64,000 bases of DNA from Brevibacterium atlanticum. GTDB taxonomy: Bacteria > Actinomycetota > Actinomycetes > Actinomycetales > Brevibacteriaceae. Location: contig NZ_CP050152.1 of assembly GCF_011617245.1 (NCBI RefSeq), positions 868,001 through 932,000 on the forward strand, read 5' to 3'. Under the pieces are notes generated by a model. The model did not search any database, was not told the origin of the DNA, and saw only the letters and a list, made by a program, of their open reading frames with translations. This document shows positions 36,611-46,021 of this stretch, in pieces. The stretch's first letter is position 1, and each line of letters opens with the position of its first letter. The position numbers were made by a program, and so were the translations under genes.

Positions 36611-38887
36611 TCAGCCGGGGAAAGTCTCCCCGGTGAGCTTCTCGAAAGCCTCGATGTAGCGGGCGCGCGTCTTCTCGACCACCTCGGCGGGCAGGGCCGG
36701 CGGCGGAGTGTCCGAGGACTTGTCCCAGCCGGACTCCTTGGTCAGCCAGTCGCGGACGAACTGCTTGTCGAAGCTCTCCTGCGCCCGTCCGGCCGCGTAG
36801 CCGTCAGCATCCCAGAACCGTGAGGAATCCGGGGTGAGCACCTCGTCGCCGAGCACGATCGTTCCGTCGGCCAGGGTGCCGAACTCGAACTTCGTGTCGG
36901 CGAGGATGATGCCGCGCTCGCGGGCGATGGCCTCGGCGCGCTGATAGATCTCCACCGTCAGATCGCGAAGCTTCTCCGCGGTCTCAGCCCCGATGGTCTC
37001 AGCGACGGTCTCGAAGCTGACGTTCTCGTCGTGATCGCCGAGGTCGGCCTTCGTCGCCGGGGTGAAGATCGGCGGTTCGAGCCGGTCGGCCTCGACGAGA
37101 CCCGCTGGCAGCCGAATGCCGCACACCGATCCGGTGGCCTTGTAGTCGGCCATACCCGATCCCGTGAGGTACCCGCGGGCGACGCATTCGACGGGCAGCA
37201 TGGTCAGATTCTCGACGATGAGACCGCGACCTCGCACGGCCTCGGGCACATCGGAGCTGATGACGTGGTTGCCGATGACCTCGGCGAGCTGATCGAACCA
37301 CCACAGGCTCAGGCCTGTGAGCACCTTGCCCTTGTCCGGGATCTCGGAGTCCAGCACCCAGTCGTACGCGGAGATCCGGTCGGAGGCGACCATGAGCAGA
37401 CGATCCGCCGAGTCGGTGTCGGCAGCGTTGGCGGGAATGTAGAGGTCGCGGACCTTGCCCGAGTACACGTGCGTCCAGCCCGGCAGCTCAGGAGCGTCGG
37501 TCTTCAGGCCGGTCGACGGTGGGGTGGAGGCTCCCGCCTCGGGAGCGGGGTAGATGTCGGCGATTTCGATACGGCCGTCGGCGGCCGCCTCGGCGATGTC
37601 GGTGCGGTGCTGCTCCCCGTCCCACTTGATCTCATCGACGGCGGCGTAGGCCTTCGCCCGAGCCTCATGCAGATCGGTGCCCAGCGAGACGACGGAGAGC
37701 ACGCGCCCGCCGGAGGTGACGATGTCACCGGTCTCGGCGATGTCCTTCGTGATCACGGTGTCCTCGGGGGCGAACCCTCCGCTGTGACCGGTCGCGAGCT
37801 TCGTGCCCGCGTGCAGAACGCTGATGTCGGGCAGGTTCGCGACGGTGTCGAGGCCGCGGATGATGTCCCCGGTGCTCGGCGTGCCCGGGTAGTTCTCCGC
37901 GGCCATGACGACCGTCACCGAGGTGCGCGGATCCCATTCGAGCGAACCCACCTCGTCGAGTCGGCCCTCGGCCGCAGCGAGCATCGTCTGCCCCAGGGGG
38001 CTGCGCAGGCGGGCGAGCACGGACTGGGTCTCCGGGTCGCCGAAGCGGACGTTGAACTCGACGACGCGCAGGCCCTTCGATGTCAGCGCCAGCCCGCAGT
38101 AGAGGAGTCCGGTGAACGGGGTGCCGCGGCGGGCCATCTCGTCGACGACGGGCTGGGCGACGGTGTCGACGATCTCGTCAACGGTGCCGGCGGGCAGCCA
38201 CGGCAGCGGCGAGTAGGCGCCCATGCCGCCGGTGTTCGGGCCGGTGTCGCCGTCGCCGATGCGCTTGAAGTCCTGCGCAGGTGCCAGGGGGACCGTGTGC
38301 GCGCCGTCGCAGAGCACGAACAGGGAGACCTCGGGGCCGTCGAGGTAGTCCTCGATGACGACCCGGTCGGAGACCTCGAGGCACGAGCTCGCATGCTCCA
38401 GCGCCGCCTCGAAGTCGTCGGTGACGACGACGCCCTTGCCGGCGGCCAGACCGTCGGCCTTGACCACGTGCGGAGCGCCGAATTCGCGCAGAGCCGCGGC
38501 CGCCTCGTCGGGGGAGTAGGCGACCTGCGCTCGTGCCGTCGGCACGTTCGCGGACTCCATGACCTCCTTGGCGAACGCCTTCGACCCTTCGAGGTGAGCC
38601 GCCTCGGCGCTGGGTCCGAAGACCGGGAACGATGCCTCACGCAGGGCATCGGCGACCCCGGCGACGAGCGGAGCCTCCGGCCCGATGACGACGAGGTCGA
38701 CGTCGAGGGACTCGGCCAACGCGGTCACGGCGGCCGCATCGGAGGCATCGACGGCCTCGGTGTGGGCGATCTGCGCGATCCCGGGATTGCCGGGGGCGGC
38801 GATGACGGCGTCGACCTGCGGGTCGCGCGAGAGAGCAAGGACGAGGGCGTGTTCACGGGAGCCCGAACCGATGACAAGAACCTTCAC
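36611..38887 (-). CDS. purD-purC: PurD-PurC fusion: GAR synthetase plus SAICAR synthetase
   Basis: 758 residues in one uninterrupted frame. Residues 1 to about 430 are a complete PurD ATP-grasp enzyme: [39 protein letters not shown] and [11 protein letters not shown]. After a linker of about 35 residues ([14 protein letters not shown] region), residues about 468-758 are a complete Pur[37 protein letters not shown] and DSSRFWD. PurD ligates glycine to phosphoribosylamine (step 2) and PurC adds aspartate to CAIR (step 8 of the pathway). The start is 33 bp from the divergent asparaginase gene. Confidence 0.93.
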   Translation of the reverse strand: MKVLVIGSGSREHALVLALSRDPQVDAVIAAPGNPGIAQIAHTEAVDASDAAAVTALAESLDVDLVVIGPEAPLVAGVADALREASFPVFGPSAEAAHLEGSKAFAKEVMESANVPTARAQVAYSPDEAAAALREFGAPHVVKADGLAAGKGVVVTDDFEAALEHASSCLEVSDRVVIEDYLDGPEVSLFVLCDGAHTVPLAPAQDFKRIGDGDTGPNTGGMGAYSPLPWLPAGTVDEIVDTVAQPVVDEMARRGTPFTGLLYCGLALTSKGLRVVEFNVRFGDPETQSVLARLRSPLGQTMLAAAEGRLDEVGSLEWDPRTSVTVVMAAENYPGTPSTGDIIRGLDTVANLPDISVLHAGTKLATGHSGGFAPEDTVITKDIAETGDIVTSGGRVLSVVSLGTDLHEARAKAYAAVDEIKWDGEQHRTDIAEAAADGRIEIADIYPAPEAGASTPPSTGLKTDAPELPGWTHVYSGKVRDLYIPANAADTDSADRLLMVASDRISAYDWVLDSEIPDKGKVLTGLSLWWFDQLAEVIGNHVISSDVPEAVRGRGLIVENLTMLPVECVARGYLTGSGMADYKATGSVCGIRLPAGLVEADRLEPPIFTPATKADLGDHDENVSFETVAETIGAETAEKLRDLTVEIYQRAEAIARERGIILADTKFEFGTLADGTIVLGDEVLTPDSSRFWDADGYAAGRAQESFDKQFVRDWLTKESGWDKSSDTPPPALPAEVVEKTRARYIEAFEKLTGETFPG

Positions 38888-38920
38888 GCCACCAGCCTAA
38901 AGGGTCGTAGGCTTGAGTGC

Positions 38921-40036
38921 GTGACGTTCTCGACTTTCACCCCCGCACAGGCGGCCGAGCTCGCCGTAGTCATCCGTTCCGGGTTCGTCGAATCCCGGCA
39001 CATTGGATCCGCCGTCGTTCTCGATCCTGACGGTGCGCCGGTGATCCGGTTGGGTGCCCCCGAAGTCCCCGTGTTCACCCGGTCGAGCCTCAAACCGCTG
39101 CAGGCGATCGCGGCGATGAGCCTCGGAGCGCAGCTGACGGGTCCCGCCGCGGCCCTGGCCACGGCCTCGCACAAGTCCGAGGCCGGGCACGTCGAGGTGG
39201 TGTCGGCCATGCTCGACGCCGCGGACTTGAGGGTCGATGACCTGCAGTGCCCGTCGGTCCACCCGGCCGATGGGGCCTTCCGCCGGGAGCTCCAGGAGCG
39301 CCTGCGGGCAGCCGGAGAGACCGAGACGGACCCGCGCTCGCCGCTGTACTTCAACTGCTCCGGCAAACACACCGCCTTCCTCATGGCCGCCCGCGCGATC
39401 GGCGCGGACACCGAAACCTACCTCTCGCCCGACCACCCCGTGCAGGCCCGGGTCGCCGAGGTGGTCGACACCTTCGCGTCCGAGACCCCCGCCGCGGTCG
39501 GCGTCGACGGCTGCGGGGCTCCCGTATTCGCACTCAGCCTCAAGGGCCTGGCCCGAGCCATCGGGCGCGTGGTGCGGGCGGACAGTGCGGATGCGGGTGA
39601 GTGGACTGCGTACGAGGATGAGGCGCGGACACTCATGGACGCAGTCTTCACCGATCCGTGGGCCGTCGAAGGACACGGCCGCCCGAACACCACGGTCATC
39701 GAGCGCCTCGGCATCTTCGCCAAGGGCGGGGCCGAGGGAGTCATCGTCATGGCCACGAGATCCGGGTACTCGGTGGCGGTCAAATGCCTCGACGGATCGT
39801 CTCGGGCCACCGGGCTCGTCGCGCTCACCCTGCTCGACCGGGCCGGCGCCTTCGACGGTGACCGCGCCTTCGACGGTGACGGTGCGGCCGCCTCGGCGGA
39901 AGAGCCGACGGCGACGATCGCAGCGATCACGGACCCGGTCACCGGCGGCACGGATTCCGAGGGGCGGACGAGCGTTGTCGGGCGGCTGGCGCTCGGGGAA
40001 GATGTTGCGAGGATCAGCACAAGGGAGAGGGACTGA
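38921..40036 (+). CDS. L-asparaginase, PF06089 (Rhizobium etli type II-like) family
   Basis: 371 residues from GTG 38921; the open frame upstream is antisense to purDC. The family's Ser-Lys tandem appears in RSSLKPLQA and ASHKSEAGH, and its metal-site residues in NCSGKHTAF and GVDGCGAP, corresponding to Cys135, Lys138 and Cys189 of the R. etli enzyme. It hydrolyses asparagine to aspartate and ammonia. It is translationally coupled to the next gene by TGATG (40034-40038). Confidence 0.88.
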   Translation: MTFSTFTPAQAAELAVVIRSGFVESRHIGSAVVLDPDGAPVIRLGAPEVPVFTRSSLKPLQAIAAMSLGAQLTGPAAALATASHKSEAGHVEVVSAMLDAADLRVDDLQCPSVHPADGAFRRELQERLRAAGETETDPRSPLYFNCSGKHTAFLMAARAIGADTETYLSPDHPVQARVAEVVDTFASETPAAVGVDGCGAPVFALSLKGLARAIGRVVRADSADAGEWTAYEDEARTLMDAVFTDPWAVEGHGRPNTTVIERLGIFAKGGAEGVIVMATRSGYSVAVKCLDGSSRATGLVALTLLDRAGAFDGDRAFDGDGAAASAEEPTATIAAITDPVTGGTDSEGRTSVVGRLALGEDVARISTRERD

Positions 40037-40437
40037 TGGCGATTCGCAGAAGGATCGACCCCGATCAGGGGCGCAGCGCATTGGAGATGTGGGTGGCGCA
40101 CGGCGCCCTCGACGCCGCCCCGGCCGACCGATCGACGACTGCCACGGCCGTGCGCTTCACCCTCGAAGAGCTCGCTGCCCGTGCCGAAGGCAACAGCGTC
40201 GAGGTCCGGGTCCCACCGTTCGGGGTCACCCAGTGCATCGCGGGTCCGCGACACACCCGCGGCACCCCGCCGAACGTCGTCGAGACCTCCGCCGAGGTGT
40301 GGCTCGAACTCGTCACCGGACGCACCGACTTCGCCGCCGCACTCGCAGCGGGCCGGATCGATGCCTCGGGAACGCGGGCCGACCTCGGCGACCACCTCCC
40401 CCTCTTCACCACGGCAGAACTCGAGGACCGGCGATGA
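40036..40437 (+). CDS. Small SCP2-like (sterol carrier family) protein
   Basis: 133 residues. The pattern RRIDPDQGRSALEMW...VRFTLEELAARAEGNSVEVRVPPFGVTQ fits the bacterial sterol-carrier-family proteins often encoded near purine genes in actinobacteria. A C-terminal segment VWLELVTGRTDFAAALAAGRIDASG matches the end of an SCP2 domain. The gene overlaps both neighbours (TGATG at its start, ATGA at its end), so it belongs to one operon. Lipid binding is inferred from the fold only. Confidence 0.65.
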   Translation: MAIRRRIDPDQGRSALEMWVAHGALDAAPADRSTTATAVRFTLEELAARAEGNSVEVRVPPFGVTQCIAGPRHTRGTPPNVVETSAEVWLELVTGRTDFAAALAAGRIDASGTRADLGDHLPLFTTAELEDRR

Positions 40438-41918
40438 GCGCACAGATCACCCAGACCACCTCCTTCATCGGCGGGAGGCACGTGCCCTCGCTCATCACCT
40501 ACCCCAACGTCGACCCGGCGACCGGCGGCCACCTCGGCGATGTCTCGCGCGGCGGCGCCGACGAGGTCGATCGTGCGGTCAAGGCCGCGGCGAAGGCGCA
40601 GCGGGAATGGCGGAAGTCGAGTCCTGAGCAGCGCTCGCGTCTGCTCGTGGCCACCGCCGCGGTCATCGCCGACCACCGTGACGACCTCGCCCGGCTCGAG
40701 TCCGAGGACACCGGCAAACCGCTCACCCAGGCGTATGCGGACGTCGACGTCTGCGCCCGCTACTTCGAGTTCTACGGCCACACCATCGAGTCCTACTACG
40801 GTCACGCGATCCCGATGGCCGATGACATGCACGTCTACACCCGGCGCGAACCGTACGGGGTGACCGGGCACATCGTCGCCTGGAACTACCCGCTGCAGCT
40901 CATCGGCCGTGCCGCCGCGACCTCCCTGGCCACGGGCAACTGCGCTGTGGCGAAACCCGCCGACGAGACGCCGCGCTCGACCGTCCGCCTGGCCGAGCTC
41001 ATCCACTCCGTCGGGTTCCCGACCGGCGCGTTCAACGTCGTCACCGGACTCGGCGCCGAGGCGGGTGCGGCATTGGCCGCGCACCCGGGCGTCGCGCATC
41101 TCGGCTTCGTCGGGTCCACCCAGACCGGGTCGTCAATCGCTCATGCCGCCGCCGACCGGGTCATTCCCACCGTGCTCGAGCTCGGCGGGAAGTCCGCGAA
41201 CATCGTCTTTCCCGACGCCGACATCGACGCGGCCGTGCCGTCCCTGCTGCGGTCGATCATCCAGAACGCCGGGCAGACCTGCTCGGCCGGGTCCCGGCTG
41301 CTCATCCACCGCGACGTCCACGCCGAGGTCGTCGAGAAGATGGCCGCGGCGATGAACCAGGTGACCATCGGCTACGGCCTCGACGACCCGATGCTCGGGC
41401 CGCTGATCTCGGCCAAGCAGCACGACCGAGTGACCGGATTCCTCGCCGAGGTGGGGGCCGGGTCCGGATCTGGCGCCGGGACTGGATCTGGCGCTGCGGC
41501 CGGGGAGATCGTCACCGGGGGTACGCGCCCCGACGGTCTGGCCGACGACCTCGCCGCGGGAGCCTTCATCACCCCCACCCTCGTCGACTCGGTCGACCCG
41601 CGCTCACGGATCGCTCAGGAGGAGGTCTTCGGCCCCGTCGTCGTGACGATGCCGTTCGGTGACGACGAGGAGGCCGTGGCGCTGGCCAACGGCACCGACT
41701 ACGGCCTCGTCACCGCCCTGTGGACCAGGGACATCTCCCGCGCCCACCGCCTCGCCGCCGAGGTCGAGGCCGGGCAGATCTTCGTCAACACCTACGGCGC
41801 CGGCGGCGGAGTCGAGCTGCCCTTCGGCGGGTTCAAGAAGTCCGGGTACGGGCGCGAGAAGTCCATCGAGGCCCTCGACGAATACACCCAGACGAAGACC
41901 GTCGCCATCAAGCTGTGA
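40434..41918 (+). CDS. NAD(P)-dependent aldehyde dehydrogenase
   Basis: 494 residues from the ATG overlapping the previous stop (ATGA). The ALDH fold has the VAWNYPLQLIGRAA cofactor segment, FVGSTQTGSSIA, general base Glu in LELGGKSANIV, nucleophile Cys in NAGQTCSAGSR and PFGGFKKSGYGREK near the end. An unusual Gly/Ser/Ala linker (GSGSGAGTGSGAAAG) is inserted near residue 345. It resembles betaine/gamma-guanidinobutyraldehyde dehydrogenases, but the substrate cannot be fixed. Confidence 0.88.
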   Translation: MSAQITQTTSFIGGRHVPSLITYPNVDPATGGHLGDVSRGGADEVDRAVKAAAKAQREWRKSSPEQRSRLLVATAAVIADHRDDLARLESEDTGKPLTQAYADVDVCARYFEFYGHTIESYYGHAIPMADDMHVYTRREPYGVTGHIVAWNYPLQLIGRAAATSLATGNCAVAKPADETPRSTVRLAELIHSVGFPTGAFNVVTGLGAEAGAALAAHPGVAHLGFVGSTQTGSSIAHAAADRVIPTVLELGGKSANIVFPDADIDAAVPSLLRSIIQNAGQTCSAGSRLLIHRDVHAEVVEKMAAAMNQVTIGYGLDDPMLGPLISAKQHDRVTGFLAEVGAGSGSGAGTGSGAAAGEIVTGGTRPDGLADDLAAGAFITPTLVDSVDPRSRIAQEEVFGPVVVTMPFGDDEEAVALANGTDYGLVTALWTRDISRAHRLAAEVEAGQIFVNTYGAGGGVELPFGGFKKSGYGREKSIEALDEYTQTKTVAIKL

Positions 41919-41970
41919 CTGCGCGGCCGGCACTGCGGCTGCGGTGCCGCGGACCTGAGCTGAGGCGACG

Positions 41971-42867
41971 ATGACGTTTTCGGTGCTCGGCCTCGTCCTC
42001 ATCGCCTCCGTCGCGCACGCCGTGTGGAATCTTGCGGCGAAGTCCGTGTCCGGCAAGGGCTACTCCTTCGTGCTTGCCTACCACGGACTCTCGGCGGTGC
42101 TGCTCGCCCCCGTCGCGATCGTCCTCATCGCCACCGGGGATCAGCCGCTGAACTGGGCGCTCGTCGGCGCAGCCGTGCTGAGTGCCGTGTTCCACATCGC
42201 CTACTCGGTGTCCCTGCAGGCCGGCTACGACCACGCCCCACTGGGCGTCGTCTACCCGACCGCCCGAGGCACCGGGCCGGTGGTGACGATCATCATCGCC
42301 GTGACCTTCCTCGGCGAACGTCCCACCCTCGCCGAGGTGGCCGGTGCCTTCATCGTCATCGCCGGCATCGCGGTGGTCACCGTTCGACCCCGCGCCGGCG
42401 GGGAGAGCCCCACGAGCGGTTCCGGACTGCGTCGAGGACTCGCCTGGGGCGGGCTGATCGGGGCGTTCATCGCCTGCTACACGCTGTGGGACGACTTTGC
42501 GGTCAACCACATCAGCGACTCCCCGCTGCTCTACTTCGCCGTCTCCGAGGCCTGCGTCGGCCTGCTCATGGCCGCAGGAATCGTGGCGCTGCCGGGAGGT
42601 ATGACCCGACGAGCGGACTTCCGGACCATACTCACCGACCACAAGCGGGCGCTTGTGACCGTGGCGATCCTCTCACCCGTGGCCTACGTGCTCGTCCTGT
42701 TCGCGATGCAGCGGGCGCCGGTGGCACTCGTCGCCCCGGTGCGGGAGACCTCGATCATCATCGGCACCCTGCTGGCCTGGTGGTTCTTCGGGGAGAAGAA
42801 CATCGCGCTCAAGATCGTCGGAGCCTGCGTCGTCGTCGCTGGCATCGGGCTCATCGCCCTCGGGTGA
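41971..42867 (+). CDS. EamA-family (DMT) transporter
   Basis: 298 residues with ten hydrophobic segments in two EamA-like halves (about 1-135 and 150-298). Each half ends in the typical FLGERPTLAEVAGAFIVIAGI and FFGEKNIALKIVGACVVVAGI sequence. A GAGG precedes the ATG. It is probably an exporter of small metabolites; the substrate is unknown. It converges on the universal stress gene 36 bp away. Confidence 0.85.
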   Translation: MTFSVLGLVLIASVAHAVWNLAAKSVSGKGYSFVLAYHGLSAVLLAPVAIVLIATGDQPLNWALVGAAVLSAVFHIAYSVSLQAGYDHAPLGVVYPTARGTGPVVTIIIAVTFLGERPTLAEVAGAFIVIAGIAVVTVRPRAGGESPTSGSGLRRGLAWGGLIGAFIACYTLWDDFAVNHISDSPLLYFAVSEACVGLLMAAGIVALPGGMTRRADFRTILTDHKRALVTVAILSPVAYVLVLFAMQRAPVALVAPVRETSIIIGTLLAWWFFGEKNIALKIVGACVVVAGIGLIALG

Positions 42868-42903
42868 GAAGGACCCGCACCCGAGAGTCGATGTGCTCGC
42901 CGC

Positions 42904-43872
42904 TCAGCGGCGACGGCCGGGCTGACGCCTGGTCACCCGCACCACCCGGACCGGGCACACAGCATGCGAGAGCACGCCCTGCGAGGTCGAGCCGAGGATC
43001 GTCGACACGAAGCCGCCGCGGCCGCGGGAGCCGATGACCACGAGATCAGCGGTATAGGTCGCGGAGACGAGCACCTCGGTGGCGGGGGCATCGAAGATCG
43101 AGTACCGTATCTCGAGTTCGGGGAAGTCCGCGCGCAGCGATTCGACGGCAGCGTCGAAGGACTTCGCCGCCTCGTCGTACATCTTCACCAGGTGATCTTC
43201 GCTCGGCATCCACTCCGGGGAGAGGATGTGCGTGGCGGTGACCCCGACGAGGCGCAGCGGGGTGCCGTAGATCGCCGCCTGCGCGGCGGCGGCACGGAGC
43301 ACCGGAGTGTCGGTCTCGAACGGGTCGACGGCGGCGACGATCTCACCGGAGAAGTCGGGACGGTCCGACTCGGCGGTCTGGGCCCCGCTCGCGCGCACTG
43401 GCACATCGATCGGCAGCGGAGCATCGGGCATCACCCGGGTCGGCCAGGTGCTCGGGATGACGACGGTCGGGCAGTGGGAGTGGGCGGGCATGGCCAGGGC
43501 GACGGATCCCAGCAGGCGACCGGCGAATCCGCCGCGTCCGCGGGCACCGACGACGGCGAGATCGGCGCTCTTCGAATGTTCGACCATCACCCCCGAGGCA
43601 TCCCCGGGAACGATCGTGGTCGACACGGGAACCCCGGCTTCCGTCACCGAGGCGGCGGCCGCCTCGGCGGTGTCTTCGATGGTCTTCTTCACCGCGGCGT
43701 CGAAATCGGCGGGGTAGACGATGTCGGCCTGACTCATATTGACCCCGGGGACGGTGTACGCGGAGATCAGGCGGATCTGGGAGTCGGTCTTCTGCGCGTG
43801 GGAGATCGCCCACTTCAGGGCGCATTGGGCGTTGTCGGAGCCGTCGATGCCGACGATGATCGTGTGGGACAT
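42904..43872 (-). CDS. Universal stress protein with two UspA domains
   Basis: 322 residues from MSHTIIVGIDGS at 43872, with AGAGG upstream; the far longer open frame beyond it is antisense to purF. Domain 1 (about 3-140) and domain 2 (about 172-312) each keep the ATP-binding loop G-2x-G-9x-G-S (GARGRGGFAGRLLGS and GSRGRGGFVSTILGS). Tandem UspA proteins are common in actinobacteria and respond to stress or dormancy. Confidence 0.9.
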   Translation of the reverse strand: MSHTIIVGIDGSDNAQCALKWAISHAQKTDSQIRLISAYTVPGVNMSQADIVYPADFDAAVKKTIEDTAEAAAASVTEAGVPVSTTIVPGDASGVMVEHSKSADLAVVGARGRGGFAGRLLGSVALAMPAHSHCPTVVIPSTWPTRVMPDAPLPIDVPVRASGAQTAESDRPDFSGEIVAAVDPFETDTPVLRAAAAQAAIYGTPLRLVGVTATHILSPEWMPSEDHLVKMYDEAAKSFDAAVESLRADFPELEIRYSIFDAPATEVLVSATYTADLVVIGSRGRGGFVSTILGSTSQGVLSHAVCPVRVVRVTRRQPGRRR

Positions 43873-44046
43873 GTCAGAACCTCTGTCTGCTGGACCGGTC
43901 AACTGGTGTGTCCAGTTTATGGGAACCGACGTGAGACTGCCTGGGAGGAGGCTCAGGCTGACTCGACTAGACTGTTCGCGACCTGTTCTGCCGGGAACCC
44001 ACCCGGTGTCCCATCGGCCGTGAGCGGCCCCGTGTCCAAGGAGATC

Positions 44047-44475
44047 ATGAAGGACCAGATCGACGTCGCCGTCCGCCGCAGCCCCAAGTACTCGGTGTTC
44101 ATGGGCATCGGTGCGGTGCTCGGCGTAATCGCCTCCGGCGTCCTCGCGCTCTTCGTCGACCCGGCTGTGATGCCGACCGGATACACGGTGTCCAAGGGGC
44201 TCGGTCTCATGCTGCTCGTGCTCGGCACGGTCGGACTGTTCCTCGGCGGACTTCTCGCTCTCATCCTCGACTGGGCGGGCAGGAAGCGGGCCAGGGAGTA
44301 TCGGGTGGATGCGCAGATCGACATGGTCGACGATCCGAAGGAGATCGCCCGCAGGCGGCTGGCCGAAGCGCGCGGGGAGGACCCGGACGCGGGCGTCGAT
44401 GGGGCGGCCGCGGACGAGACTCCCCAGCCCGGTGACATAAAGCGCGATGCCGACAGGGGTGGCACCGCCGGCTGA
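44047..44475 (+). CDS. Conserved two-helix membrane protein next to purF
   Basis: 142 residues. Two strong hydrophobic helices (about 17-38 and 50-77) are followed by a basic stop-transfer KRAREYR and a polar, acidic cytoplasmic tail. I do not recognise a domain. It lies 64 bp upstream of purF on the same strand. The ATG at 44047 is the first Met before the first helix. Confidence 0.65.
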   Translation: MKDQIDVAVRRSPKYSVFMGIGAVLGVIASGVLALFVDPAVMPTGYTVSKGLGLMLLVLGTVGLFLGGLLALILDWAGRKRAREYRVDAQIDMVDDPKEIARRRLAEARGEDPDAGVDGAAADETPQPGDIKRDADRGGTAG

Positions 44476-44538
44476 CTCCGATTCCACAGTCTGAGCGCGG
44501 TGGCGAAGCGGCTCATCGGGTATGAGACAATTTCCATC

Positions 44539-46020
44539 GTGGCAAGAGGAGACGGGCAGCTGACGCACGAAATCGACCCCCAGGACCGCGGACCGCAGGA
44601 TGAATGCGGTGTGTTCGGAGTCTGGGCACCCGGCGAAGAAGTCGCCAAACTCACCTACTTCGGGCTCTACGCTCTGCAGCACCGGGGACAGGAGTCCGCA
44701 GGCATCGCTGCCAGCAACGGCAGGCAGATCCTCATCTACCGCGATATGGGCCTGGTCTCCCAGGTGTTCCACGAACGCGATCTCGAACTCCTGCAGGGCC
44801 ACATCGCCGTCGGGCACACCCGGTATTCGACGACGGGTTCGCCGTCGTTCGAAAACGCTCAGCCCACGCTCGGACCGACTCCGTTCGGCACCGTGGCGCT
44901 GGCCCACAACGGCAACCTCACGAACTTCGACGAACTCGAGACCATGGCCGACGGTCGCCGTGACCACGCGACGAAGGTCGTCGAGGAGGCCACGAAGAAG
45001 ACCTCCCGCACCCGGCCCTTCCGCGACTCCTCGAACGACACCTCGCTGGTCACCGAACTCTTCGCCACCGAGGAGGGAGAAGACCTCACCGAGGCGGCAC
45101 TGAGTCTGCTGCCCCACGTCGACGGTGCGTTCTCGCTGGTGTACATGGACGAGAACACGCTCTACGCCGCCCGTGACCGGCACGGGGTCCGCCCCCTGTC
45201 GCTGGGCCGGTTGGAGAACGGCTGGGTCGTGGCCTCGGAGACCGCGGCACTCGACATCGTCGGGGCGAAGTTCGTCCGCGACGTCGAACCCGGTGAGCTC
45301 ATCGCCATCGACGAAGACGGGCTGCGCTCCCACCGTTTCGCCGAACCGTCTCAGGCCCGCTGCGTCTTCGAATACGTCTACCTCGCCCGACCCGACAGCA
45401 TGCTCGCCGGCAAGAACGTCCACGCCGCCCGCACCCAGATGGGACGACAACTGGCCGAGGAGTACCCGGTCGATGCCGACCTCGTCATCGCCACCCCCGA
45501 ATCGGGAACCCCTGCCGCCGTCGGATACGCCGAAGCCTCGGGCATTCCCTTCGGCCAGGGACTGATGAAGAACGCCTACGTGGGACGGACCTTCATCCAG
45601 CCCTCGCAGACCCTGCGGCAGCTGGGCATCCGACTCAAGCTCAACCCGCTGCGGGAGAACATCGAAGGCAAACGCCTCGTCGTCGTCGACGATTCGATCG
45701 TGCGCGGCAATACCCAGCGGGCGCTCGTGGCCATGCTGCGGGAAGCCGGGGCGAAGGAGATCCACGTCCGCATCTCCTCCCCGCCGGTGAAGTGGCCGTG
45801 CTTCTACGGCATCGACTTCGCTACCCGGGCTGAGCTCATCGCCAACGGACTGACGACGAACGAGATCTGCGACAACCTCGGCGCGGATTCCCTCGGTTAC
45901 ATTTCGCTGGACGGCATGATCGCCGCCACCCAGCAGGAGCGCAGCCAGCTGTGCACCGCCTGCTTCTCGGGTGACTACCCGATTCCCGTCAACAACACCC
46001 CCGCCGACAAAGGATGCTGA
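44539..46020 (+). CDS. purF: Amidophosphoribosyltransferase
   Basis: 493 residues from GTG 44539. An alternative non-ATG start just after AGAGGAGA (about 44543-44550) cannot be excluded, since mature PurF begins at the Cys of ECGVFGVWAP. The N-terminal Ntn-type glutaminase domain has HTRYSTTG and HNGNLTN. The C-terminal phosphoribosyltransferase domain has the PRPP loop VVVDDSIVRGNT. The late CTACF and GCDNL-like segments suggest an iron-sulfur form as in Bacillus PurF. First committed step of purine synthesis. Confidence 0.94.
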   Translation: MARGDGQLTHEIDPQDRGPQDECGVFGVWAPGEEVAKLTYFGLYALQHRGQESAGIAASNGRQILIYRDMGLVSQVFHERDLELLQGHIAVGHTRYSTTGSPSFENAQPTLGPTPFGTVALAHNGNLTNFDELETMADGRRDHATKVVEEATKKTSRTRPFRDSSNDTSLVTELFATEEGEDLTEAALSLLPHVDGAFSLVYMDENTLYAARDRHGVRPLSLGRLENGWVVASETAALDIVGAKFVRDVEPGELIAIDEDGLRSHRFAEPSQARCVFEYVYLARPDSMLAGKNVHAARTQMGRQLAEEYPVDADLVIATPESGTPAAVGYAEASGIPFGQGLMKNAYVGRTFIQPSQTLRQLGIRLKLNPLRENIEGKRLVVVDDSIVRGNTQRALVAMLREAGAKEIHVRISSPPVKWPCFYGIDFATRAELIANGLTTNEICDNLGADSLGYISLDGMIAATQQERSQLCTACFSGDYPIPVNNTPADKGC

Positions 46021-46021
46021 G

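Noticed and set aside
37031..38920. Very long plus-strand open frame antisense to purDC
   Set aside because: High-GC shadow of the purDC gene. Only the part from 38921 shows asparaginase sequence.
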